DNA from: Acidobacteriota bacterium
Lineage (GTDB): Bacteria > Acidobacteriota > Blastocatellia > Pyrinomonadales > Pyrinomonadaceae
Reading direction: 5' to 3'
Length of the DNA: 64,000 bases
Assembly: GCA_019639115.1 (NCBI GenBank)
Contig: JAHBSM010000002.1
Location: forward strand, 62,001-126,000
Shown: positions 9,820 to 19,568 of the stretch, piece after piece
How the letters are laid out: each line of letters begins with the position of its first letter
Numbering within the stretch: the first letter of the stretch is position 1
Position numbers and translations under genes: made by a program
Notes under the pieces: generated by a model
The model's input: only the letters and a program-made list of their open reading frames with translations
What the model was told of the DNA's origin: nothing
The model's database searches: none

Positions 9820-10029
9820 ATGCGTGAACCTATTCTAGCGGGATTTCTTAGCTTTCTGATCCCCGGCCTGGGGCAGATATACAACGGCAGAGTCATCGTC
9901 GGTATCGTCTGGCTCATATTGACCGGAGTGTCGTGGATAGGCTCGGCGGGCCTGTTGGGTTGGGTCGTACATCTGATCGCAGCCTGGTGTGCCTTTAGCT
10001 ACGCCCGCGATAATCCGGTTCGCACCTGA
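9820..10029 (+). CDS. Small TM2-like membrane protein
   Basis: 69 residues. FLIPGLGQIYNGR in the first half is the turn motif of TM2/DUF5683-like small membrane proteins. It is followed by two hydrophobic segments (IVGIVWLILTGVSWIG and LLGWVVHLIAAWCAF) and a short charged tail. GGAGG lies 11 nt before the ATG. It is co-directional with the ZIP gene and followed by a terminator. Function is unknown; such proteins are abundant in bacteria and not assigned to a pathway. Confidence 0.72.
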   Translation: MREPILAGFLSFLIPGLGQIYNGRVIVGIVWLILTGVSWIGSAGLLGWVVHLIAAWCAFSYARDNPVRT

Positions 10030-10070
10030 CCTCTCTCCTGGTTTGTGTCTTCATAGTTTCCTCCTCTTGT

Positions 10071-10101
10071 CCCTGGCGGGGCCGTCTCGCCGGGGCTTTT
10101 T
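10071..10101 (+). terminator. Rho-independent terminator
   Basis: An 8-bp stem CCCTGGCG / CGCCGGGG (one G-U pair) with a 9-nt loop is followed by CTTTTT. It ends the ZIP/small membrane protein unit and separates it from psd-pssA. Confidence 0.8.
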
Positions 10102-10149
10102 GCGTTTCGCTTTAGGACAAGTGTTTGTGTAGTATTGGTAGTTCATCCA

Positions 10150-10752
10150 ATGGCTCAAGAAGGTTCATTGTTCTTGTTGATATTTGCGATCTTCGGCGCC
10201 GCGGCGGCGCTGTTCGGTCTGTGGCCGGTTGCACTCGCATTTGGGCTCGGAGCCGCATTCATGGCCTTCTTTTTCAGAGACCCGAAAAGGAAAGTGCCAG
10301 AGGGCGACGGCCTTATCGTTTCGTCCGCCGACGGAAGGGTCACACGCGTTGACAGGGATGAAACACAGGTCGTGGTAAGCGTTTTTCTTTCGCCGGTCGA
10401 TGTACATATAAATCGTGCTCCCGCAGCCGGGCCGGTCCGCTCGGTAGAGCTTGTCCCTGGACGTAAATTGCCTGCAACCAACGATCGTGCGAGCTTTGAG
10501 AACGAGCGAGCGGTCGTTGCCATCGAGGCCGGAGACAGAGAGATCTTCTGCACTCAGATCGCGGGTATCGTGGCAAGACGCATTGTGTGCCGAGCAAAAG
10601 CAGGTGATACTCTTGAACGCGGCGAGCGATACGGCCTGATCAAATTCAGCTCTCGTACAGATGTCGCATTTCCTGCTGAGGCCGAGATCTTCGTCAAAGT
10701 GGGAGACCGGGTACGGGGCGGCGAGACGGTCCTTGCCAAGCTGCCGACATAA
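10150..10752 (+). CDS. psd: Phosphatidylserine decarboxylase, short type
   Basis: About 200 residues, matching the short single-module PSD family. It makes phosphatidylethanolamine from phosphatidylserine. N-terminal hydrophobic segments precede FFFRDPKRKVP. The core has SSADGRVT, VSVFLSPVDVHINRAP and NERAVVAIE. The self-processing site reads IKFSSRTD: the pyruvoyl-forming serine is preceded by serine instead of the usual glycine. I start at the ATG of MAQEGS; a TTG 15 nt upstream (10135) is also possible and neither has a good Shine-Dalgarno. pssA follows with no gap, so the two steps of PE synthesis are encoded together. Confidence 0.93.
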   Translation: MAQEGSLFLLIFAIFGAAAALFGLWPVALAFGLGAAFMAFFFRDPKRKVPEGDGLIVSSADGRVTRVDRDETQVVVSVFLSPVDVHINRAPAAGPVRSVELVPGRKLPATNDRASFENERAVVAIEAGDREIFCTQIAGIVARRIVCRAKAGDTLERGERYGLIKFSSRTDVAFPAEAEIFVKVGDRVRGGETVLAKLPT

Positions 10753-11622
10753 ATGAGCGACGAGACCCAAACAGATCAACCGCACAAAGGCCTCAAGAAA
10801 GGTCTTTACCTTTTTCCGACTTTATTCACCGCTGCGAATATCGGAATGGGTTTTCTTGCGGTGATGGCGTCCATACGCGGATTTCATGCGTCGTTCATCG
10901 ACCCGAATCTGGCCGCCGGATATTTCAACATGGCGGCGATCGGCATCGGGCTGGCTATACTTTTTGACACTATCGACGGCCGCGTTGCTCGAGCCACCAA
11001 GACAGCTACCGAGATCGGCGTTCAGTTCGATTCTTTGGCTGATGTCCTCACCTTTGGCATTGCACCGGCGGCTCTGATATACGCCTGGGGATTCGCCGGC
11101 GTATTCAACGAGAACACATCCGGCCACAATATCGGAGTGTTCCTGCTTTTCATGTACCTGATGTGCGGTGCGTTCCGATTGGCTCGCTTCAACGTTCAGT
11201 CGATGCGGCCGCGGGTCCTGGCTGAAGGCTCGCAAAAATTGGACAAGAAGTACTTCGTTGGCTTGCCGATACCGCCAGCGGGAGGCCTCCTTGCGGCCAT
11301 AGTACATTTCTCTCCGCTGCCATTGAGCACATTCGGAGAGAATGCGGCTCGCTCGTACGGCTATGCGATGATGGCTTTGATCGCGGTGCTCGGGATCATG
11401 ATGGTCAGCCGTATCAGATATGCTAGCTTCAAGTCGGCCGGCAAGGGGAGAGCTGGGATAATGCTGATAATAGTCCTGGCCGCAGGCGCGACAGCCGTAT
11501 TTCTCTATTCCCAATATGCGTTGATTCTGCTAGCGTCGCTCTACGTCGGGCACGGAATTGTCTGGTTCTTTTTGCGACGCATCCCCTTTGGCCAGCGCCC
11601 GGCGGCTGCTAGCGACATCTAA
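10753..11622 (+). CDS. pssA: CDP-diacylglycerol--serine O-phosphatidyltransferase
   Basis: 289 residues with several membrane segments. It makes phosphatidylserine from CDP-diacylglycerol and serine. The CDP-alcohol phosphotransferase motif is complete: D75-G-x2-A-R, x8, G89, x3, D93, x3, D97 (within DGRVARATKTATEIGVQFDS). Its ATG directly follows the psd TAA. The stop shares four bases (CTAA) with the stop of the convergent O-antigen ligase gene. Confidence 0.96.
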   Translation: MSDETQTDQPHKGLKKGLYLFPTLFTAANIGMGFLAVMASIRGFHASFIDPNLAAGYFNMAAIGIGLAILFDTIDGRVARATKTATEIGVQFDSLADVLTFGIAPAALIYAWGFAGVFNENTSGHNIGVFLLFMYLMCGAFRLARFNVQSMRPRVLAEGSQKLDKKYFVGLPIPPAGGLLAAIVHFSPLPLSTFGENAARSYGYAMMALIAVLGIMMVSRIRYASFKSAGKGRAGIMLIIVLAAGATAVFLYSQYALILLASLYVGHGIVWFFLRRIPFGQRPAAASDI

Positions 11623-12956
11623 CGCCTCATCATTCTCACGTTCGAGCGGCTCCTTTCGCGACGTCCAAGATCGATATCGGGGACGTCGTCCCTGAATTTC
11701 TTCCCGGCCGCGGCCAACAACGCGACAAGCAGCAGGAAAAGGACGGTCACCGCGGTGGTATGCAGCACAAAATCGAACAGGCTGTGTACGAGGATCGCGA
11801 AAATACCGGCGGCGGCACCGATCGCAACGCCTCGGCGAAATCCGTTAGTTGACGCGATCCCGATACGGCCTTGCCGCCAAAGCAGCCAAAGGAACGAACC
11901 TCCGATCAGAAGTCCTACGATGCCCGCGTCCGCCGCTGCCTGCAGATAATCGTTGTGAGCCTGCTCTACGCGTTCCAGGCCGCTTCCCTCGTCAAATTTG
12001 GTGTACGCTTGCCCAAATGCACCGATGCCCGCACCGAAAGGCATATTTTCGCGGATCACCTTGAGCGTAACGTCCCAGATCTGAGTACGATTCGTAGAGA
12101 TGTCACCGGAACTCGCGGTATCCGAGATCCGCGTAAAGGATGATTCGCCGCCTATCAAAAGAGTACCGCCGACCACTATCGCGGCGATCGCGGCCAGAAG
12201 GCCGAATCGAATCAGTTTGCTTTTCCTGCCGTGTCGTCGCGTTGACAGGAACGCAGCCAACGCGACCGAGGCGACCAATGCGATCAAGCCTCCGCGCGAA
12301 CCGCTCAAAAGCAAAGCAACGGCCATGATCCCTATCGCGGTTATGAAAAGCAGCTTGCGATCGCGTTCGACCGAGCCGGCCATAAGCATGCCCAAGGGCA
12401 CGGCGATCGTCATCTCCATATAAGCCGCGAAATTATGCCGGTTGACAAAAGTGCCGAACGGCGACGGCCTCTCATAGATGCCGAATATTCGCGTCGGCGA
12501 CAGGAACGATTGCAGTATCGCAAAGAACGCGAATGCGAACCCGAACAGCACCAGGAACGTAACTACTTTGCGAAGCCTCTCTGCCCTATCAAGCGAAACG
12601 AGCATCATCGAGAAGAGTATCCCGGCCACAGCGATATGCACTCCGGCAAGCTCGGTATCGAAAGGCGATATGGATAACGTCCTCGGAATATTGTCGAGTC
12701 CCGCGGCCGAGAACGACCCGAAAGGCACAATTTGAATGAACGCATAGATCGCCAATAAATAAAGCGGAAGCTGCAGCGCCGAGCGATCTAACGCTGCGCT
12801 GCCGGCGGCCATAGCTTGATACGCCCACGATACGACCAGCACAGCGACCAACACGTAAAAAAGCGCGATCACCGGTTGATGTACCGTGCCGTAAGCCAAA
12901 GCCGTAAAAGCGACCATGGCAAGTATCAATACAAAATTGAAACTATTGGCTTTCAT
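11619..12956 (-). CDS. O-antigen ligase / polymerase (Wzy_C-like) membrane protein
   Basis: About 445 residues with 10-12 membrane segments. Family features are SGSRGGLIAL in the middle, then NRTQIWDVTLKVIRENMPFG with GIGAFG, and AHNDYLQAAADAGIVGLL in the large periplasmic loop. Such proteins polymerise or ligate O-antigen or exopolysaccharide at the periplasmic face. I use the ATG at 12954-12956 (MKANSFNFVLILAMV). The frame is open further, but that part overlaps the upstream gene and lacks sense. It lies 14 bp after the TPR gene with the DegT gene beyond, suggesting a small surface-glycan unit. The last residues are basic (RSNVRMMRR). Confidence 0.85.
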   Translation of the reverse strand: MKANSFNFVLILAMVAFTALAYGTVHQPVIALFYVLVAVLVVSWAYQAMAAGSAALDRSALQLPLYLLAIYAFIQIVPFGSFSAAGLDNIPRTLSISPFDTELAGVHIAVAGILFSMMLVSLDRAERLRKVVTFLVLFGFAFAFFAILQSFLSPTRIFGIYERPSPFGTFVNRHNFAAYMEMTIAVPLGMLMAGSVERDRKLLFITAIGIMAVALLLSGSRGGLIALVASVALAAFLSTRRHGRKSKLIRFGLLAAIAAIVVGGTLLIGGESSFTRISDTASSGDISTNRTQIWDVTLKVIRENMPFGAGIGAFGQAYTKFDEGSGLERVEQAHNDYLQAAADAGIVGLLIGGSFLWLLWRQGRIGIASTNGFRRGVAIGAAAGIFAILVHSLFDFVLHTTAVTVLFLLLVALLAAAGKKFRDDVPDIDLGRRERSRSNVRMMRR

Positions 12957-12970
12957 CGTTAACTGCGGCG

Positions 12971-14245
12971 TCAGCGTTTGCTCAGGGCCACATCGTCGTA
13001 CCAAAGCGTTCCCGTGATCGGGCATCCGTCACAGAATCCGCGAGCGGTTCTGATCGTGATACCGGTCGAATCGCCCGGAACCACGATATCAAGATATATC
13101 TCCTGCCAGTCGTTCGTTCCCTGCGGCAATGCTTTGGTTGCGAGGATGCGGTCGTCCCTGGCATTAACTACCTCAAGCTGCGGGCCGCCCGCGCTTCTGA
13201 GATTTTCGGTCCTGACCCAGGCCGTAAGTCGATAGCTACGCCCGGGCGCGACCACCACCGTTTGCCCTGCTGCGTATAGGTCAGGCTTTGTGTATCCTTT
13301 GAACCCGATCTTCAGGCTTCGGCTCCCGGAATGCTTGACGGATCCGTCCTGCGAGATGTCTATCTTCCCGTCCGTTCTGCTGAGTTTCCAGTTAAAAAAT
13401 CCCGCGTCCGTGCCTCCCGGTACAAGCTTCTCAAATCCGGCGTTGGTGACCGTCTCGGGAGCCGACTCGGCATCCGACCCTATCTGTCGCGAGAACTCGA
13501 GCGCCTCGGCGAAGTATCGCCTGTCATACAAACCCTGTGCTATCGCGGCCGTTATCTGCGGATTTCGCGCTCGTTCGGCATCGTCGAGCCTGACCCAGGC
13601 CCGCAGGGCCTCGGCGGCCTGGCCCCGCGCGGCATAAAAAAGCGTCAATCCCGTGAGCACGTCGGGTTCGTCATAGGCGAGCTCTTCGACCTTACTCGGG
13701 TCTTTGTCAAATAGGTCCCAAGCCAACGAGAATACCTGTTCCCGATACGGATGATTGCGCCGCGTGGCAAGCCTGAGATGCGTCTTCGCTTCGTCGTATC
13801 GGTCGCGGCGGAGCAGAAAGTTGCCGTATTGCCATTGTGGATACGCGTACAGCGGAGCGAGTTCTACGGCTCTTGTGATAGCAAGCTCGGCCTTATCGTA
13901 TTTTGCCGCCTGCTCATAAGCGCGGCCTGCTTCGAGCCAGAGCCGATAATCATATGGCGAAAGCCTAACGGCATCTTCAAAAGATCTGGTCGAATTCTCC
14001 GTTGACTCAGGCGAGAACACTTGTCTGGCGACGGTTGCCTCGAGCCATTTTGTCATCGGGTCGGTCGGAGCGAGCCATCTGGCGTTGCGCGCCACATCGG
14101 CCGCGCCTTCAGCCCCCGGAGGCGTGACGCTTGCGAGCATGCTGCCGAGTTGGTCCCTGATACCGACCCAACAGAGTCCGAGGCTGGCGATCAGAGCAAG
14201 AGCCAGTATCAGCTTTCCTTTTGCTGTTGAGAATTCGATCAGCAT
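12971..14245 (-). CDS. Membrane-anchored TPR protein with C-terminal carbohydrate-binding-like domain
   Basis: 424 residues. One N-terminal membrane anchor (about residues 11-28) is followed by tetratricopeptide-like helices at about 80-240, with repeats around LWLEAGRAYEQAAKYDKAELAI and WQYGNFLLRRDRYDEAKTHL. Residues about 265-420 look like a beta-sandwich of CBM4/9 type: NAGFEKLVPGG at its start, GSRSLKIGFKG, YRLTAWVRTENL, and WYDDVALS at the end. It sits between a DegT aminotransferase (5 bp) and an O-antigen ligase-like gene (14 bp). It may help assemble or bind a surface glycan; this is inference from context. Confidence 0.82.
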   Translation of the reverse strand: MLIEFSTAKGKLILALALIASLGLCWVGIRDQLGSMLASVTPPGAEGAADVARNARWLAPTDPMTKWLEATVARQVFSPESTENSTRSFEDAVRLSPYDYRLWLEAGRAYEQAAKYDKAELAITRAVELAPLYAYPQWQYGNFLLRRDRYDEAKTHLRLATRRNHPYREQVFSLAWDLFDKDPSKVEELAYDEPDVLTGLTLFYAARGQAAEALRAWVRLDDAERARNPQITAAIAQGLYDRRYFAEALEFSRQIGSDAESAPETVTNAGFEKLVPGGTDAGFFNWKLSRTDGKIDISQDGSVKHSGSRSLKIGFKGYTKPDLYAAGQTVVVAPGRSYRLTAWVRTENLRSAGGPQLEVVNARDDRILATKALPQGTNDWQEIYLDIVVPGDSTGITIRTARGFCDGCPITGTLWYDDVALSKR

Positions 14246-14250
14246 TCTTA

Positions 14251-15378
14251 TCAGCGGACTTCGGCCGTCAATGCACGCTCGAGCGTATCGACGACGTATT
14301 CGACCTGCTCCGCACGCAGCTCCGGGTAGATCGGCAATGCAAGCGATTCACGTGCGGCCTTTTCGGCTTCAGGCAGATCGCCCTGGCGGTAGCCCAAATA
14401 TGCGAAACACTCCTGCAGATGGAGCGGGACCGGATAATAGATATCCGTTCCAACGCCATGCTGTGAAAGATACTCTCGGACCGCATCACGACGCGAAGGC
14501 AATCTAACAACGAATTGATTGTAAATATGCCTCGAACCCGCATCCGCGGCCGGCAATATCACCTCTTCGGCGATACCGCGTGCGGCGATCAATTCACGAT
14601 AAAGGGCGGCATTCGCCTCCCGTCGCCGCGTCCAATCCTCGAGATGCGGGAGCTTGACCCGAAGCACGGCTCCCTGAAATCCGTCCAGACGCGAGTTGAG
14701 GCCGACATACTTGTGGTAATACTTGACCTCCGAACCGTGCACCCGCAGAGCTCTCAGCTTCGCTGCCAGCTTCTCGTCGTTGGTCGTGACAAAACCGCCG
14801 TCACCCATCCCGCCGAGATTTTTGGACGGATAGAAACTAAAGCATCCCATCCGGCCGATCGAACCGGCCTTGCGGCCCTGGTATTCAGCACCGATCGCCT
14901 GTGCCGCATCCTCGACAACTGCCGCACCGTGCGCTTCGGCAATCGAGTTTATCTCAGCCATATCCGCACACTGGCCGAATAGATGGACGGGCTCGATCGC
15001 CTTGGTCGCGGCGGTCATTCGTTCGGCAATCCGTCCGGCATCCAGATTAAAGGTCGCGGGATCGATGTCCACGAAAACAGGAGTTGCTCCGAGCCGCGTG
15101 ATCGAGCTGACCGTAGCGAAGAAACTATAAGGTGTCGTGATCACTTCGTCGCCCGGCCCTACATCGAGAGCCATCAGGGCAAGGAGTATCGCATCGCTGC
15201 CCGACGCGCATCCGATCGCGAACTCGGCACCGCAATACTCAGCGAGTTCATTTTCGAGCTGGGCGACCTCATCGCCTAGGATGAACCCGTTGGAGTCAAG
15301 CACTCGTCCGAGGGCTGCCTCGATCTCGGGCCGCAGCCGATCGTTCTGTTCTTTTAGGTCAAGTAATGGAACTTTCAT
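14251..15378 (-). CDS. DegT/DnrJ/EryC1/StrS family PLP-dependent sugar aminotransferase
   Basis: About 375 residues. It starts [12 protein letters not shown], a standard family N-terminus. The catalytic lysine is in [29 protein letters not shown] holds the PLP-ring aspartate, and [15 protein letters not shown] the phosphate-binding region. These enzymes aminate keto-sugars bound to nucleotides for lipopolysaccharide or capsule synthesis. The frame opens with a TTG at 15391-15393, but the ATG at 15376-15378 gives the canonical start. It is the first gene of the glycan trio. The exact sugar substrate cannot be read. Confidence 0.92.
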   Translation of the reverse strand: MKVPLLDLKEQNDRLRPEIEAALGRVLDSNGFILGDEVAQLENELAEYCGAEFAIGCASGSDAILLALMALDVGPGDEVITTPYSFFATVSSITRLGATPVFVDIDPATFNLDAGRIAERMTAATKAIEPVHLFGQCADMAEINSIAEAHGAAVVEDAAQAIGAEYQGRKAGSIGRMGCFSFYPSKNLGGMGDGGFVTTNDEKLAAKLRALRVHGSEVKYYHKYVGLNSRLDGFQGAVLRVKLPHLEDWTRRREANAALYRELIAARGIAEEVILPAADAGSRHIYNQFVVRLPSRRDAVREYLSQHGVGTDIYYPVPLHLQECFAYLGYRQGDLPEAEKAARESLALPIYPELRAEQVEYVVDTLERALTAEVR

Positions 15379-15459
15379 TCTGGTGACTTTCAAGTGCTGA
15401 TTGTAAATTGTAAATTGTTGCTAAACAATTCGAGTGGTCGAACCGGACATCAAAATGCT

Positions 15460-16146
15460 ATGAGGATCAGTAAGAAAAAGCAGGCCGACGAAGTGATTCG
15501 CCGCCTCAAGGCAGAGTATCCGGACGCTCACTGCGCGCTGCTGCACACGTCGGCATTTGAGCTTCTGATAGCTACGATCCTTTCCGCACAATGCACGGAC
15601 GAGCGCGTCAATATCGTAACGTCCGAACTCTTTCGCAAGTATCGGACGCCGCACGATTACCTCTCGGTACCGCAAACCGAATTAGAGCGCGATATCCATT
15701 CGACCGGTTTCTTTCGAAACAAAGCAAAGAACATCCGGGCGGCCTGCCAACGGATCATCGAAGAGTTCGGAGGCGAGGTGCCGATGTCGATGGAAGAACT
15801 GCTGACCCTCGGCGGCGTCGCTCGCAAGACCGCCAACGTGGTCATGGGAAATGCTTTCGGGATCGCATCCGGCGTCGTCGTCGATACGCATGTCGGCCGC
15901 CTCGCCCGTCGGCTCGGCTTGACCCGGCATGAGTCGCCCGAAAAGGTCGAACGCGACCTCGCCAAACTTGTGCCCAAAGAGCATTGGATAATGCTCCCGC
16001 ACTGGCTCATCTACCATGGACGACAGGTGTGCAAGGCAAGAAATCCAAATTGTGCAGGCTGTGTTCTAAATGATATCTGCCCCTCGCGAAGCACTCAGGC
16101 ACTCATCGAAGGAGCCAGGAACTCTAAAGCTTCATCCTCTAAATGA
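15460..16146 (+). CDS. nth: Endonuclease III (DNA glycosylase/AP lyase)
   Basis: 228 residues. It removes oxidised pyrimidines and nicks the abasic site. The helix-hairpin-helix LLTLGGVARKTANVVMG contains catalytic Lys123, and VVDTHVGRLARRLG contains Asp142. The 4Fe-4S cluster ligands are C191-x6-C198-x2-C201-x5-C207, a perfect match. I start at the ATG of MRISKKK; the frame extends 66 nt upstream without support. The 3' end overlaps the convergent STAS-like gene by 52 bp. Confidence 0.97.
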   Translation: MRISKKKQADEVIRRLKAEYPDAHCALLHTSAFELLIATILSAQCTDERVNIVTSELFRKYRTPHDYLSVPQTELERDIHSTGFFRNKAKNIRAACQRIIEEFGGEVPMSMEELLTLGGVARKTANVVMGNAFGIASGVVVDTHVGRLARRLGLTRHESPEKVERDLAKLVPKEHWIMLPHWLIYHGRQVCKARNPNCAGCVLNDICPSRSTQALIEGARNSKASSSK

Positions 16147-16466
16147 GTCACCAGCAGCCGTGCGCCTCGATTATTCGCAGTGATCTCATCGAGTTTTGTT
16201 ATGTAGGCCTCCTCGAGCAAGAGGACAAATTTGATCTGCCCGCCGAATAGCTCTGCTATCTTTGCTCCGAGTAGAAAACGGTCCGTCTCTAATATCTCGC
16301 CGGTAACGCCGCGGCCATCCAGCAATACGGCCGACCGAGGTTCATCGGACAATCTTGTTCTGAGGCTCTCAAGCGCCTCAAAGACGTCATCTAAGGAGAA
16401 TGCGCCGGTGACCGACATGCGCATCATGTCCGTCTCAGCCGCAATTAGGGTAACTATGCTTTCCAA
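16095..16466 (-). CDS. STAS-like domain protein
   Basis: 123 residues on the strand opposite nth. The pattern beta (MRMSVTGAFSLDDVFEAL), helix, beta (SAVLLDGRGVTGEI), helix, beta (QIKFVLLLEEAYI) and a final helix fits small STAS/SpoIIAA-like proteins, which act in regulation or lipid binding. The frame starts with TTG at 16464-16466. No upstream ATG or GTG is available before a stop; an ATG 12 codons in is an alternative but would cut the first strand. Function unknown. Confidence 0.6.
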   Translation of the reverse strand: MESIVTLIAAETDMMRMSVTGAFSLDDVFEALESLRTRLSDEPRSAVLLDGRGVTGEILETDRFLLGAKIAELFGGQIKFVLLLEEAYITKLDEITANNRGARLLVTHLEDEALEFLAPSMSA

Positions 16467-16538
16467 ACTTTGTACAACCGGTCCTACAATGATCTGCCGC
16501 TAACGAACCTGCGGCGAATGGGTGAGAGTAGTTAGGGG

Positions 16539-16573
16539 AAAAAGGGCGTGTAATTGTTTATCAAAACACGCCC
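16539..16573 (-). terminator. Rho-independent terminator of the M28 peptidase gene
   Basis: On the minus strand a perfect 8-bp stem GGGCGTGT / ACACGCCC with a 14-nt loop is followed by TTTTT. It starts 59 bp after the stop of the M28 peptidase gene. Confidence 0.88.
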
Positions 16574-16631
16574 AGTCATCAAAACTGCTTATAGTCTAGC
16601 AAACCAATATCGAATTGGTCAAACCTTTAGT

Positions 16632-18275
16632 TTACGGCCTCGGTGACGGTGAAGGGGCCGGAGCGGGCCTCACCGAACCGGGCAGCGACGGCATCTTATC
16701 GGCCTCGTATCGCGGGAGCATCCCGTCGCGCATCGCCAGGGTGTAAACAGCGGCCGCGATCACTATTGCCGATCTTTTTACATCGTCCTCGATTATCCGT
16801 TCATAGGTATCGAGATTTGTGTGCCAGGTGTGAGAGCCGTATTCGATCGGGTCCTGCTGAACGCCGATCCCCGGCAACCCGGCTTGATTGAACGACGTAT
16901 TGTCGCTGCCGCCGAGTGCTCGGCTCTGCGAATTGACAACTCCCATGAAGCCGTAGTCGCGGAACGACGACAATGCTTCTCGAAGTATCGCCGCAGATTC
17001 GGGCGGGCCGAATACCGACATTCCTCTTGCCCGTCCGGTCCCGCTGTCAATGTTGAAATAGCCGCCAAATCGCTCGAAATCCGGCCCCGGTGCCTCGACC
17101 GAACCAAAATGGCGCCGGACGTAGGCTTGCGAGCCCAGCAGTCCCTGCTCCTCGCCGCTCCATAGCGCCACGCGGATCGTGCGGCGCGGCTTGACCCCGA
17201 TCGCTTTTAGAATTCGAGCCGCTTCCATCATGATCGCGCAGCCTATTGCATTGTCAGTAGCACCGGTCGCCGCATGCCACGAATCGAGGTGTCCGCCAAG
17301 CATGATCACCTCGTTCTTTTTGTCGGTGCCCGTGATCTCGCCGATCGTGTTGTAGCTGGTGACACCGTCGGGTATCGTCCGAGTGCGAATGTCGAACTCA
17401 AGCTGAACAGGAGTGCCGTGGGCAAGCAGCCTCGCGATCCGTCCGTAATCTTCGTTACGCATCACAACGGTCGGCACGACCTTGCTCACATCAAAGGTGC
17501 GGTTGTTGAACGCCCGTATCTGGCCGTGTTCGCGCGCAGCGTCGTTGATGCGGACAGCTACGTCATTATCAAGCAGGAACTTGTCGAGCTGTTCGCTGAT
17601 CTGAGCCCCCGGCAGAGCTCCCGGGCGAGGTCCGGCTACAGGCGGAGGCGGCTGGGGGAATGGCCCCTGCGGCTGCGGATTCGCCGGGTCGTAACGTTTC
17701 TCGAGGACGTCATCAGGTATCCGTTTCGGCTGCGGCTCGATCTGGACCGGAACGACGGCCGGCTTCCCTACGAGTACGATCTTCCCTCGGACTTTGTCTT
17801 TCATCGATGCGAAGAACGCGTCCAGTTCCTCCTGCGTCGGACGGTCAGGCAGCACAAGGTTGACAGCTTCGGCCCGCACGGTGCCCTTGGTCGAAGGCGT
17901 CCAGGCCAGCACTTCGTACGTAAGCGTGTCCGAGACCGGCGAGATCATCAGCCCGATGCTTCGGTCGATCACCCAGCCGGGGTGGCCGAATTCCCAAGGC
18001 TCGAGATATGCCTCGTCGAAGCCCCAGTTTTTCATCTGGCTGACGGCCCACTTCGCGGCATTTACGTGATTTGGGCTGCCTGTCAGTCTGGGGCCGTATC
18101 GATCAGTAAAATAATGGAGCGTATTCATGATACTTGAGTTCTCCATTCCTTCCTTGCGGATCGCCGCGTATATGTCCGGCTCTGCTTTGGCCTGAGCCAA
18201 AAGCGTGCCGGGCAGCAGCAACGCGTGGATGACGACCATCGACAGAAAGATTCGCTTTGCATTCATAATGTTCAT
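16632..18275 (-). CDS. Secreted M28 family zinc metallopeptidase
   Basis: 547 residues with an N-terminal signal peptide ending near LLAQAKA. A protease-associated-like region precedes the catalytic domain. Zinc-site motifs are visible in order: [26 protein letters not shown] (catalytic and bridging glutamates), FNIDSGTG, and [14 protein letters not shown] with the final histidine. Family members are aminopeptidases or carboxypeptidases acting outside the cytoplasm. A proline-rich linker (about residues 200-220) and a P/S-rich tail flank the core. ATGs at 18275 and 18266 are both possible. It is a single-gene unit with its own terminator. Confidence 0.92.
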   Translation of the reverse strand: MNIMNAKRIFLSMVVIHALLLPGTLLAQAKAEPDIYAAIRKEGMENSSIMNTLHYFTDRYGPRLTGSPNHVNAAKWAVSQMKNWGFDEAYLEPWEFGHPGWVIDRSIGLMISPVSDTLTYEVLAWTPSTKGTVRAEAVNLVLPDRPTQEELDAFFASMKDKVRGKIVLVGKPAVVPVQIEPQPKRIPDDVLEKRYDPANPQPQGPFPQPPPPVAGPRPGALPGAQISEQLDKFLLDNDVAVRINDAAREHGQIRAFNNRTFDVSKVVPTVVMRNEDYGRIARLLAHGTPVQLEFDIRTRTIPDGVTSYNTIGEITGTDKKNEVIMLGGHLDSWHAATGATDNAIGCAIMMEAARILKAIGVKPRRTIRVALWSGEEQGLLGSQAYVRRHFGSVEAPGPDFERFGGYFNIDSGTGRARGMSVFGPPESAAILREALSSFRDYGFMGVVNSQSRALGGSDNTSFNQAGLPGIGVQQDPIEYGSHTWHTNLDTYERIIEDDVKRSAIVIAAAVYTLAMRDGMLPRYEADKMPSLPGSVRPAPAPSPSPRP

Positions 18276-18326
18276 ATTCGTAGAGGAAAAGGGCCCAGAG
18301 AGGCCTTTCAGACCTGAAGTGTACTT

Positions 18327-18342
18327 TTATGTTTATACATAA
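18327..18342. promoter_or_regulatory. AT-rich palindrome in a divergent promoter region
   Basis: TTATGT-TTAT-ACATAA is a perfect 6-bp inverted repeat. It lies between the divergent M28 peptidase and VWFA genes, in the only AT-rich part of a 167-bp gap. It could be an operator or part of a -10 region; nothing more can be said. Confidence 0.25.
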
Positions 18343-18442
18343 CATTTAACAGAAAAGTTTCATAGACGGCACATTCGCGGCTCCCGGCTTTAACGGAACA
18401 AACCCGGCGTTTTGATGTATCATCAAATTCTATTCGAGCCAA

Positions 18443-19519
18443 ATGCGTTATCTTCTGCTGACATCGATGATCGTGATCGCGTCCGCAGCCGCGGCGCTCT
18501 CACAGTCAGCGCATAAGAAGCCATATTCCGAGAGCACTTCTCGCTACGACACATACACTCCTAAAGAGTCTGCTTCGGACGGCACCGACGACAAGGACGG
18601 CGTCATCCGCGTCAATACCGACCTGGTGATGGTCCCGGTCCGCGTAATGTCAAAAAAAGGCCGGCCTGTAGGAGATCTTACGCAGAAGGAGTTCCGCATC
18701 TTCGAGAACGGCGAAGAACAAGAGATAGCTTACTTTGCGACCGAGGAATCGCCCGTGACCGTGGCTCTGATGCTCGACCTGAGCTACTCCACCGTGTTCA
18801 AGCTGCCTGAGATACAAGCTGCAGCAAAGGCTTTCATCGAGCTGCTCAAACCCGACGACAAGGTCATGGTTGTCGCATTTGACGAACGCGTGCGAATCCT
18901 CTGCCAGGCTACTAACGACCGCAGAGCTCTCCGATACGCCATAGAAGCGGCACGCGTCGGATCGGGCACTAAGTTCTACGGTGCCATGGATCAGGTCCTG
19001 AATGATCAGTTAGCAAAGATCGAAGGCCGAAAGGCTATCGTCGTCCTGACCGACGGCGTCGATACCGCGAGCACGGGCATGACCGCCGGGAGCGTTTTGC
19101 GTGACGTCGAGGAATCGGATGTGCTGATCTATCCGATACAGTACGACACTTACGACGACGTCCAGCGCAACCGCCGCAAGGATGCTGAGGTCCGCTATGA
19201 TGAGGATGACCGCAAATATGTCGTAGATACGCCGCAGGGACGCGGCGAGCGGCCTGAGGATTATGCTGAAGCGGCAGAATTCCTTCGCGAGGCCGCTACA
19301 CGTACCGGCGGACGCGTTTACAAGGTGCGCTCGACGACCAACCTAAGTTCGGCATTCGCGCAGATAGCCGATGAACTTCGCAAATCTTATACATTGGGTT
19401 ATTATCCTTCGCAGGATCGCTCTCCGGGGCAGCGTTATTATCTTCGGGTCCGGATATATCGGCCTGATCTGATAATTAGGGCACGCGAGACTTACTTGCG
19501 GCCGAAAGTTGCCGAATAG
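18443..19519 (+). CDS. Secreted VWFA-domain protein (acidobacterial type)
   Basis: 358 residues. A signal peptide (about 1-22) is followed by a charged linker and the segment VNTDLVMVPVRV...LTQKEFRIFENGEEQ, the preamble typical of VWFA-related proteins abundant in Acidobacteria. The VWA fold begins VALMLDLSYST, keeping the DxSxS metal-site pattern, and continues with AIVVLTDGVDTAS. The C-terminus has LRKSYTLGYYPSQD. Such proteins are predicted to be extracytoplasmic adhesion or complex-forming proteins; the ligand is unknown. Confidence 0.85.
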   Translation: MRYLLLTSMIVIASAAAALSQSAHKKPYSESTSRYDTYTPKESASDGTDDKDGVIRVNTDLVMVPVRVMSKKGRPVGDLTQKEFRIFENGEEQEIAYFATEESPVTVALMLDLSYSTVFKLPEIQAAAKAFIELLKPDDKVMVVAFDERVRILCQATNDRRALRYAIEAARVGSGTKFYGAMDQVLNDQLAKIEGRKAIVVLTDGVDTASTGMTAGSVLRDVEESDVLIYPIQYDTYDDVQRNRRKDAEVRYDEDDRKYVVDTPQGRGERPEDYAEAAEFLREAATRTGGRVYKVRSTTNLSSAFAQIADELRKSYTLGYYPSQDRSPGQRYYLRVRIYRPDLIIRARETYLRPKVAE

Positions 19520-19568
19520 TAGATCGTCCTTTGAATCAAGGACTGCGTATAGATTTCTAAGAGGTGCT

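Noticed and set aside
17274..18137. 287-aa plus-strand frame
   Set aside because: It lies fully antisense to the M28 peptidase, whose zinc motifs are unambiguous; the plus frame has no motif.
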